NCBI GenBank assembly: GCA_023231365.1
Contig: JALNVO010000148.1
Coordinates: 1 to 6,725 of the forward strand
DNA from: Fibrobacteraceae bacterium
GTDB lineage: Bacteria > Fibrobacterota > Fibrobacteria > Fibrobacterales > Fibrobacteraceae
Length of the DNA: 6,725 bases
Reading direction: 5' to 3'
Below, piece by piece: positions 1-6,202 of this stretch (positions are counted from its first letter, which is position 1; every line of letters starts with the position of its first letter). The notes under the pieces are model-generated. The model saw only the letters and a program-made list of their open reading frames with translations, was not told the DNA's origin and ran no database searches. The position numbers and the translations under genes were made by a program.

Positions 1-216
1 CGCCGTCTTATCCGAAACCGTGGCATAATCGAAGGAAGGATTGCTCCGCCGCTCATCCTCGTTGATATAAGCGGCCAGATTCTCGGAGATGAACCGGTAG
101 AAAAGCATCCCCAGCACGTAAGACTTGAAATCCCATCCATCCACGCTCCCGCGGAGATCATTGGCGATCTGCCAAATGGCGCGGTGCAGTTCGTCTCGTT
201 CCTGTTCTTTTGTCAT
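1..216 (-). CDS. hsdM: Type I restriction-modification DNA methyltransferase subunit HsdM, N-terminal fragment
   Basis: This is the N-terminal 72 codons of a HsdM subunit; the rest runs off the left edge. HsdM is the adenine-N6 methyltransferase subunit of type I restriction systems and works with the specificity subunit HsdS and the motor-nuclease HsdR. The start MTKEQERDELHRAIW, followed by IANDLRGSVDGWDFKSYVLG and then MLFYRFISENL, matches the conserved HsdM_N helical domain very closely. The SAM-binding and NPPF catalytic motifs lie beyond the edge and cannot be judged. The ATG at 214-216 gives the usual family N-terminus. No strong Shine-Dalgarno sequence precedes it (ttggcccatt before the ATG). 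It lies 109 bases downstream of the FGE-fold gene on the same strand. hsdS and hsdR would be expected further left. It is intact as far as visible. Confidence 0.93.
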   Translation of the reverse strand, partial: MTKEQERDELHRAIWQIANDLRGSVDGWDFKSYVLGMLFYRFISENLAAYINEDERRSNPSFDYATVSDKTA

Positions 217-229
217 AATGGGCCAATAT

Positions 230-242
230 ATGAAATATTCAT
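230..242. promoter_or_regulatory. Short inverted repeat just upstream of hsdM, possible operator
   Basis: ATGAA-ATA-TTCAT is a perfect 5-base inverted repeat with a 3-base centre. It lies about 13 bases before the hsdM start codon in the 109-base gap that follows the FGE-fold gene. Its position would suit control of hsdM expression, but a repeat this short and AT-rich can arise by chance. No clear -35/-10 pair is recognisable in the gap and no stem followed by a T-run marks the end of the upstream operon. Confidence 0.15.
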
Positions 243-325
243 GGGAAGAAATCCCGTGAAAGGTTTCGGATCAATGTGTGAAATAGGTGAAGAGGGCGCT
301 GAGGAGCATCGGAAGAAGATCCGTC

Positions 326-1567
326 TTACCTTAGCCAGATTTGTCGAACTAAGCGGAATCCTCGAATAATTCTTGGCGCTGTCATGGGGACCGGGGCGTC
401 CCATTTCATTTCATGACTTTCGTTCATCACTCCCGATCGCGTTTCTCCCAAAACAAAACGTGGTAAAAGAGAGTTTTTAAACAAATCGCACTCCTTCTCC
501 CCGATATCAAAATTGCATTCGTCTTCCGCAACCCAACATTTTTCTGGATAAGGTAAAACTTGTTCCATCACATTTCCCATCGCATCGTATAATCCGTACG
601 GATTCGGTTGTAATTGACCGACTTTATGCATTTGCTTTGGATGGAACCATTCAAAGTTTGATACCGTTATAGAATCGTCGGCTTCGCCCCAATAATAATT
701 TTTGTGACCGGCCCGCCGAAGAGCTACCCATTCCAAGACCGTCGGGACGCGGTAGCCGTTCCGCGTCAAATCGCAAAGAGTATCCGTTTCATTGAACAAA
801 GGATTCAGCCCTTCGGAAAGAGAGCGATACCGCATAAAATCCTCAAAAAGGCTCGCATACGTATAAGGCATATCCGGATTTCCTAAATAATCTCCATTGG
901 GATAATTACGGATACTCATCATAAACGCCGGGCAAAAAAATCCATAACCGTCTTCCTTTTTAGACTGTTTTTCAAAATAAAGAACATCATGTATCGTCGT
1001 CTCCATTTTGTCAACAATCAAAACTTCATCCAGCGTTTGTCTTTTCAGCAAATAATGTTCCGACTTGGAAAGATCTATCAACTTTTGATTGACCAGCAGC
1101 CATGCGCTATCCAGTGGAACGGAATCCCTGATATCATGAAAAACAAGCAAATCGCCATAAGTCCTGTATTGCGTTGTCACCAAGGCGCATCCGGATGAAT
1201 CTTCCGCCAAATCAAAGCGGGACGTCCAAAATCCTTTTCCTTTTACAATCGGGCACACCCGATAGGGTTTACTTCGGTCCGCTTCCAAGTAGCGAGATTT
1301 CTTCCACGTCAAAACAGGTTCCAGTTCCTGCGGCGACTCCGCCGCATTCCTCTTTTTTAAAGGATTTGCGATGTAATACAGGTCATTTGGATTTTGTGCA
1401 TAAAACTGTGCAAGCCCCTGCTTCGCGGTCTCCGTCGTCGGAAAAATTTTTAGCAAGCGACCTTTCGCATCGTAGATTTCGTATGATTTCATCACGTCGG
1501 AAACCGAGTTGCTTTCTTCTGCAAAAAGAGAAGATACTAAAACAAAAAGAAGCGGAGAAATGTTCAC
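326..1567 (-). CDS. Secreted FGE-sulfatase (SUMF1) fold protein, probably not a catalytic formylglycine-generating enzyme
   Basis: Predicted 413-residue exported protein. The GTG at 1565-1567 is preferred because GGAGAG lies 4 bases upstream and because a signal peptide (NISPLLFVLVSSLFA, cleavage after residue 16) then begins at the N-terminus. An in-frame ATG at 1666 would bury that peptide behind 33 polar residues inside the upstream gene. Residues 20-170 are unrecognised. From about 180 an FGE-sulfatase domain is visible: EVLIVDKMETT at 181-191 (the family's 'EVT' strand), YRSLSEGLNP at 247-256, GYRVPTVLEW at 271-280, YYWG at 291-294, PNPYGLYDAMGNVMEQ at 321-336, and RGFRLVR at 402-408. 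In true FGEs an RGGS segment and two catalytic cysteines come shortly before the final GFRLVR. Here that stretch (about 368-400) reads FVLGETRSG and has no cysteine. The domain therefore probably acts as a structural or ligand-binding module. It is the third gene of the operon, one base after the protease gene. Fold assignment is firm; role is unknown. Confidence 0.82.
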   Translation of the reverse strand: MNISPLLFVLVSSLFAEESNSVSDVMKSYEIYDAKGRLLKIFPTTETAKQGLAQFYAQNPNDLYYIANPLKKRNAAESPQELEPVLTWKKSRYLEADRSKPYRVCPIVKGKGFWTSRFDLAEDSSGCALVTTQYRTYGDLLVFHDIRDSVPLDSAWLLVNQKLIDLSKSEHYLLKRQTLDEVLIVDKMETTIHDVLYFEKQSKKEDGYGFFCPAFMMSIRNYPNGDYLGNPDMPYTYASLFEDFMRYRSLSEGLNPLFNETDTLCDLTRNGYRVPTVLEWVALRRAGHKNYYWGEADDSITVSNFEWFHPKQMHKVGQLQPNPYGLYDAMGNVMEQVLPYPEKCWVAEDECNFDIGEKECDLFKNSLLPRFVLGETRSGVMNESHEMKWDAPVPMTAPRIIRGFRLVRQIWLR

Positions 1568-1568
1568 G

Positions 1569-3071
1569 TTACTCTCCAAAATTGAAATGCAAAATGTCCT
1601 GATCCGAGCAACTGTTCTGTTCATCAATCCGCTGTAAACAGTCCCATTGCCTTTCTTCTCTCTCAATGTTCTGTATCTTCATTTTTCGTTCTCGTAAGAG
1701 AGTCCCATTCTGGTATTGAAAATACATCAAATTGCCCTGTTCCGACAACGAATCTTTTCTCGATAAAAGATCCAGAGCATCTTGTAAACCTAACAAATGC
1801 CCCATTTCATGCAAAATGACTCGAGCCGTTTTTCCTTTTTGCCAAGGAATCAGCGCTATCGCGGCATCGTACGGATATTTGGAATTATTGTTTTTTTTAT
1901 ACCTGAAATTAGTCACTCCGAGAGCCGTTTCTGAAATATGTCCTTTTACATATTGAGGATCCACATTTTGTTCTGCCATATTCATCATTACTGTCGTGTT
2001 TACATTGACATTTTTCTTTGTCGCTCGTACCCATTTCTTAGTGGAATCCTGAATTTCCCAGAAACTTCCATTTCTTCTAATTTCTTTAGAAGTAAACGAA
2101 TCCCCTACACTAGCAGGAATTTTTAACTCAACTCCAGGCCAAGTAACTGTTGCGGGATCTATCTCTGGCGTTCCACAAACTTGAACATTGCCCCGATCAT
2201 CATATATCAGGGTCCACATTTCCTTCGTCGGCAAATTCAAAGATAAAACCGATCTGGATATCCCAAGCGAATCCAAGTGCTTGGCCACGTTTTCTTCTGC
2301 TTCAAAAATATCATCCATTCTTCGATAGCAAGACGTATCGGCGTTTTTAACAGTTGACAAGATGTATGAAATTTTATGTTTATTCCCATAAGTATCTTCT
2401 ATGTACAATGTAATGTCATATCCATAAAAGTTAAAGCTAATCCCGGCTTGAGCATAAACATTGGCTGCCGCATTCCACATCTGCTTGCTAAAAATAAACC
2501 TAGCGGGATCCGTATTCTGCCCCAAAGAAGAAATCAAAAGCGGGTATTCCTTTTTCTTATAGGAATGGACATACATTTTTTCTATCAAATAAGAATTTTC
2601 TAGATGATATTTACAGAGCCCTAAAGAATCTACATTCTTCCCTTCTGGATAATCGGTGACTATAGTTTCTTCTTGAAATCCATTTTCATCTTCAGCAACC
2701 GTTCGCCATTCATTTAAATCTTGCAATTTACACAAAGCGAAAGTATAACCGCCTTCTCGCTTATCGCTCATATCCGGATTGATGAAGACATAAAAAGAGC
2801 CTGGGTAATTTTCTTCAATCGACAGATGTGTTACGGCATCTTCTTCAGAACCCAAAGCCGGATTCGGATGCTTGTCAAATCCAAACAGATGATTTTTCGA
2901 TGGACGGAATCCATGAATGTAATTCCATGAAAAATCTTCCGTTCCGGGAAGAGTCGGCCAACTGAATTGAACATCCTTGAATTGAAAATCTTCTGGATCC
3001 CGATATGTTAATTGAGGCTTAGAGCACGCCGACAGAAGACACAGAAACATGACAATCAAATATTTTACCAT
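1569..3071 (-). CDS. Putative lipoprotein zinc metalloprotease, metzincin-like
   Basis: Predicted 500-residue envelope lipoprotein. A short basic and hydrophobic leader ends in the lipobox LSAC, with Cys16 as the lipidation site. Ser at +2 suggests outer-membrane placement in a Gram-negative cell. Most of residues 20-190 is unrecognised. WNAAANVYAQAGISFNF (199-215) resembles the helix-strand of metzincin catalytic domains. The zinc site ARVILHEMGHLLGLQD gives His421, Glu422 and His425, with Asp431 in the position of the third ligand (HExxHxxGxxD, as in snapalysin). NLMY with Met449 fits the Met-turn. About 200 residues separate the early strand from the zinc site, longer than in a minimal metzincin, so an insertion or extra domain is likely. 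Six cysteines lie outside the leader and Cys16. The ATG at 3069-3071 follows GAGGT by 6 bases and overlaps the end of the upstream gene by 7 bases, implying translational coupling. Substrate is unknown; the co-encoded surface protein is one candidate. Base composition is among the most AT-rich in the window. Confidence 0.8.
   Translation of the reverse strand: MVKYLIVMFLCLLSACSKPQLTYRDPEDFQFKDVQFSWPTLPGTEDFSWNYIHGFRPSKNHLFGFDKHPNPALGSEEDAVTHLSIEENYPGSFYVFINPDMSDKREGGYTFALCKLQDLNEWRTVAEDENGFQEETIVTDYPEGKNVDSLGLCKYHLENSYLIEKMYVHSYKKKEYPLLISSLGQNTDPARFIFSKQMWNAAANVYAQAGISFNFYGYDITLYIEDTYGNKHKISYILSTVKNADTSCYRRMDDIFEAEENVAKHLDSLGISRSVLSLNLPTKEMWTLIYDDRGNVQVCGTPEIDPATVTWPGVELKIPASVGDSFTSKEIRRNGSFWEIQDSTKKWVRATKKNVNVNTTVMMNMAEQNVDPQYVKGHISETALGVTNFRYKKNNNSKYPYDAAIALIPWQKGKTARVILHEMGHLLGLQDALDLLSRKDSLSEQGNLMYFQYQNGTLLRERKMKIQNIEREERQWDCLQRIDEQNSCSDQDILHFNFGE
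1572..1577 (-). promoter_or_regulatory. Ribosome binding site of the FGE-fold gene
   Basis: GGAGAG on the minus strand lies 4 bases before the GTG start. It is formed by the last two sense codons (Gly-Glu) of the protease gene, whose TAA falls between it and the GTG. This site decides the start of the FGE-fold gene and implies stop-start translational coupling. Confidence 0.75.
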
Positions 3072-6000
3072 TTGATTACCTCATATTGGAATCTGTCACT
3101 GCTTTTTTTGACATAGATGACTATAAATTGGTCGTAATACCCTTGATCTTTGGGGGCCTTGGAGAACAAAATGGATCGTCCATGCTTTTCGGGATCATAA
3201 CCAGACGTTCCCTGAGAATGAATTAATGAATAAAAAGCGTACTTTCCATTTACTTCTCCTTTTCTGTAAAAAGGAACATCAATCGGAACTGCATCCGGAT
3301 AAGGGGTTCCCGTAGAATCCAACAAAGTAATTCGGACGACAGCCTTATCAATTTTCGTCTTGGAATGCTTTTTAACCAAAGCGCGCATTACCCGACCATA
3401 TTTACTGTGTCCATAATACTCAATAAATTCGTATGTCGGAAAATTTGGAAACAAAGGCCTGCTTGGTTGGACTGGAACAAACTCCCCATATTGAATTTCT
3501 CCATATTCTACGGGCCGATCTGCTGCTACATACAGTGCATAAGCTCCTATCGGTGTTCCCGCATCCCGGTCGACACCCAGAATATCCTGCTCCGTAGCAT
3601 AAGCCTCTTTTCCCTTATTCAAAAAAGGGGATTTTACATCCAATGCAAGTCCAACGTCCGCGCCTAAGAAGTATGCGTTCCCGGCTGGCGCAGACTCGCT
3701 TCTGAATTTCGGATCTTTTTCCGAAGAAGACTCGTTGAATGAAATGGAGCTTGGAATATTTAGACAGGCTTGAGATTCGCAACTATCACTTGAATTTTTC
3801 CAAAGTATGGAATTCCATACTTCGCCATTCACTTTTCCAGAAACAATCCGATTTCCCTTGTGAACGGAATTCTTGAAAATTGTAGCATTCCATAGTTTTA
3901 AAAGAACGTTGAAATTTCCGTAGAGGATTCCTTCTCCCTCAGATCGGTTTTCCACAGCGACCATGTTTTTTATGATTGTATTCTTGTTAAAATATAGAGC
4001 GGCGCCTTCTTTTTGCGAAGAGTCCTGTATAAAGAAAACATTCCGCAAATCATTATATGCCGATGAATACAATGCTCCTCCGTTTAATCCTGTCGAACTC
4101 TGGTTGAAGTACAGAAATTTTGCAAAAAGGGAATCACCGTCAAAATATATTCCGCCCCCAGACTTCTTTGCAAAAGAATTAGACATGATAATATTCGTTA
4201 ATTTTAATTTAGAAGAATGCGAGTAGAATGTTCCTCCGTTTTCATCCGTTTTCCCATTTTTAAACAGCAAGCCTTGCAAAGACCTTGGAGATTTTCCTTC
4301 TATTTCTATATGAGCCGTCCCTTGCAAATCAATCGTCGGCATGTCTTCTTTTCTGTTAAAGTCGCTCCACTCGCCTTCATAGCCGACCATTTTAAATCCC
4401 ACAGGCCAAAGAATTTTTCCATTCTTCGCATAAGGAGACGCGTCCAAAGTTCCACCAGATATCACCAGTTCTTTGCCAGAAGATTGAACTCGTTTTAATG
4501 CTTCGTCAAAATTGGTCAATGCCAGATCCGTTGAAGACCCGTCACAGTTACTTTTACAAGCGCCTTGTGAATTCCAATAAATCCGATAATTTGAATTTTT
4601 CACAAAAGTGAATTTGTATTTAGCAGAAAAAGATTCCTGTGGAAAGCCGCTGATGGGACTCCGTTTCAACGAGATATTTACTTCGTTGTTTTGTCCTGTC
4701 AATGCTACAGTACGATCTGGGTCGCCATTTACAGAAATGCTTAGCGAAGAATCCGCATAGATGAACATTTCTATAGACGTAAGCTTTTTCGGAACTTCCG
4801 CAATATACCGGTAGATGGACGGAGAATAGAACGGAGCAAAATGCTCTTCGCTATACGATATTTCTTCGGCCTGCGGTTCACGTGATAATGATGATTGCGG
4901 TTCCATGCGGAACGATTGCGCATAAATTCCACCGACAAGACGTGTTCTTGACGCGACACGGACATCACTTTTCGGCGCCCGAATTTTTCCGAGAAAAAGT
5001 CCATCCGTTCCAATGTCCACGGCCCCTGCGCCAACAATGAAAGTTACTTCACTTGGATTTCCATTTAAAACACGGAAAGTGTTTCTATCTCCGATTCGAA
5101 GTCCGTCACCGACAGAAATTTTAACGGGTCCTCTGGAAAGATCAAAAGTCAGAGAGTCTTCCGGCTCCGTATAAAAATTAGAGAACGCATATTCACCGGA
5201 AGAAAAAGAAACAGAAGCCTTGGAATTCGCATAGAAGGCGTTGTATTTTCCAGGAGCGATTGTACGAGAACCGTTCAACGGAACCGATACGATTTCTGAA
5301 CCTGGAAATCCGACCTTTACCGTAATTGGATTTCGAACAATCGGGCTTGATCTTCTCTCTTTTACAAAGACGCCATTCTGTTCGGTACAGGAGGCCGTGC
5401 TGGTTAAAATTTCAAACACATTGACGCGTTCTCGTAGAAAGCAGTTCGCGGCAGAGACATTTCCATGAATTTTTGAATCGACTCCGAGTTCCAATACATT
5501 CCCGCTGACATCGCCGCCGAGAGTTGCCGTATTGTCGGCCAATGAAACCGTATCCGCAGAAAGAAGCTCTTCCGTATTCCCTGTAATTTCTGTAGCAGTT
5601 CCCGATGAATTTGCGCCATTACAATCATTGCAGACAAGGCTGACGTTTGAGATAAATACGCTCCCCGGATATTTGCCCAGATTAAATTCAAAACGAGCAT
5701 TGGCGACATCGTTAGCTTGCATCAGGAAAGTTTCCGAATACGCTTTCCCGGCAACCGTCGCAAGGAGTTCTCCGAATTCACCGAACGCATCATAGGGGAA
5801 CGCATTCCGACCCAGGCGGACTTCTACATGACGATTTACCGACAACGCCTGTAAAGTGAATTCTGCAGTATAGGAATGTCCTTGTAAAAGGGGAATATCC
5901 TTTTTCACCAATTGAATATTCCAAAAATCATCGCCAGGTGCTAGAATCGTTACAAGGCCATTGGAGTAGGTGGCGTCCGCCCCATTATATAAACCAAGCA

Positions 6001-6082
6001 GCCAATCCGACGGGGGAAACTTCTCAACTTCCGCAAGAACGGATGAAAGCAGCCATGCGCACAACAGTAAAACTTTTTTCAC
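3065..6082 (-). CDS. Large secreted surface protein: CBM-like jelly roll, beta-ladder, right-handed beta-helix and unknown C-terminal domain
   Basis: Predicted 1005-residue exported protein. The GTG at 6080-6082 has GGAGG 4 bases upstream and starts a signal peptide (KKVLLLCAWLLSSVLA, cleavage after residue 17). An in-frame ATG at 6193 would add 37 residues before it and is unlikely. Domains in order: about 19-150, a jelly roll like CBM4/9 (DDFWNIQLVKKDIPLLQGHSY); about 170-400, short Gly-rich strands (GGDVSGN, IHGNVSA, IAPGKYNAF, LVGGIYAQS), resembling bactofilin-like or DUF7305-like ladders; about 410-505, an unassigned beta-rich segment; about 515-850, a pectate-lyase-like beta-helix with Pmp-type coils (GGGIYF, GGALYS, GAALYF, GEGILYG) spaced 24-26 residues; about 836-849, a closing VDRDAGTPIGAYAL like 'choice-of-anchor Q' proteins; 851-1005, unrecognised. 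Cysteine pairs CNDC, CKSNC and CESQAC sit in linkers and could form local disulfides. No pectate-lyase catalytic residues can be assigned, so an adhesin or glycan-binding role is more likely than an enzyme. It is the first gene of the operon. No LPXTG motif was seen. Confidence 0.82.
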   Translation of the reverse strand: MKKVLLLCAWLLSSVLAEVEKFPPSDWLLGLYNGADATYSNGLVTILAPGDDFWNIQLVKKDIPLLQGHSYTAEFTLQALSVNRHVEVRLGRNAFPYDAFGEFGELLATVAGKAYSETFLMQANDVANARFEFNLGKYPGSVFISNVSLVCNDCNGANSSGTATEITGNTEELLSADTVSLADNTATLGGDVSGNVLELGVDSKIHGNVSAANCFLRERVNVFEILTSTASCTEQNGVFVKERRSSPIVRNPITVKVGFPGSEIVSVPLNGSRTIAPGKYNAFYANSKASVSFSSGEYAFSNFYTEPEDSLTFDLSRGPVKISVGDGLRIGDRNTFRVLNGNPSEVTFIVGAGAVDIGTDGLFLGKIRAPKSDVRVASRTRLVGGIYAQSFRMEPQSSLSREPQAEEISYSEEHFAPFYSPSIYRYIAEVPKKLTSIEMFIYADSSLSISVNGDPDRTVALTGQNNEVNISLKRSPISGFPQESFSAKYKFTFVKNSNYRIYWNSQGACKSNCDGSSTDLALTNFDEALKRVQSSGKELVISGGTLDASPYAKNGKILWPVGFKMVGYEGEWSDFNRKEDMPTIDLQGTAHIEIEGKSPRSLQGLLFKNGKTDENGGTFYSHSSKLKLTNIIMSNSFAKKSGGGIYFDGDSLFAKFLYFNQSSTGLNGGALYSSAYNDLRNVFFIQDSSQKEGAALYFNKNTIIKNMVAVENRSEGEGILYGNFNVLLKLWNATIFKNSVHKGNRIVSGKVNGEVWNSILWKNSSDSCESQACLNIPSSISFNESSSEKDPKFRSESAPAGNAYFLGADVGLALDVKSPFLNKGKEAYATEQDILGVDRDAGTPIGAYALYVAADRPVEYGEIQYGEFVPVQPSRPLFPNFPTYEFIEYYGHSKYGRVMRALVKKHSKTKIDKAVVRITLLDSTGTPYPDAVPIDVPFYRKGEVNGKYAFYSLIHSQGTSGYDPEKHGRSILFSKAPKDQGYYDQFIVIYVKKSSDRFQYEVIKW
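3078..3082 (-). promoter_or_regulatory. Ribosome binding site of the protease gene
   Basis: GAGGT on the minus strand lies 6 bases before the ATG. It sits inside the last codons of the upstream gene, whose TAA is reached 7 bases into the overlap (ATGGTAA). This supports coupled translation of the surface protein and the protease. Confidence 0.7.
4000..4160 (-). repeat. Pmp-like beta-helix coil repeats in the surface protein
   Basis: Degenerate protein-level repeats at about residues 642-722 read GGGIYF, GGALYS, GAALYF and GEGILYG. The tyrosines at 646, 672, 697 and 721 are spaced 26, 25 and 24 residues apart. Aromatic and hydrophobic strands ending in Asn or Ser (FLYFNQSS, VFFIQDSS, MVAVENRS) alternate with them. 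This is the spacing of right-handed beta-helix rungs in chlamydial Pmp-like and related surface proteins. The bases themselves are too diverged to count as a DNA repeat. Confidence 0.6.
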
Positions 6083-6086
6083 AAGT

Positions 6087-6091
6087 CCTCC
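6087..6091 (-). promoter_or_regulatory. Ribosome binding site of the large surface protein gene
   Basis: A full GGAGG on the minus strand lies 4 bases before the GTG start at 6080-6082. It is the strongest Shine-Dalgarno sequence in the window and decides the start in favour of the GTG that opens with a signal peptide. The rest of the 120-base gap up to the acr3 stop is AT-rich and should contain the operon promoter if there is one. I could not pick a convincing -35/-10 pair in it. Confidence 0.75.
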
Positions 6092-6202
6092 ATCTTTAGC
6101 GCGATAAAATGTAACAAAGAAAAACAGTTGCTGATGATTGATCTGGATAAAGGAAGCTTGGATACGCTTTCTGTATGTACAAACTCCGTGCATCTTGTAT
6201 GA

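Noticed and set aside
241..255. GGGA-AGAAA-TCCC hairpin as a terminator for the cassette
   Set aside because: The stem is only four base pairs and no T-run follows on the minus strand.
1174..1602. A 142-codon open frame on the plus strand inside the FGE-fold gene
   Set aside because: It is antisense to a gene with clear domain motifs, has no recognisable domain and no good ribosome binding site. It is a shadow frame.
1568..1666. Upstream in-frame ATG extension of the FGE-fold gene into the protease gene
   Set aside because: It would place 33 polar residues before the signal peptide. The GTG at 1567 has GGAGAG at proper spacing and an N-terminal signal peptide.
3532..4540. Polysaccharide lyase (pectate lyase) activity for the beta-helix
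   Set aside because: The fold looks right, but no catalytic Arg/Asp/Lys constellation of a known lyase family can be assigned. Pmp-like coils and a closing 'choice-of-anchor' signature fit a structural or adhesive role better.
6083..6193. Upstream in-frame ATG extension of the large surface-protein gene
   Set aside because: It would put 37 residues before the signal peptide and place the GGAGG inside the coding region, so the GTG at 6082 is preferred.
6083..6202. Possible terminator for acr3 (GAAAGC...GCTTCC) or promoter for the cassette
   Set aside because: The stem has only four contiguous pairs before a mismatch and no T-run follows it. No hexamer pair with good spacing could be found.
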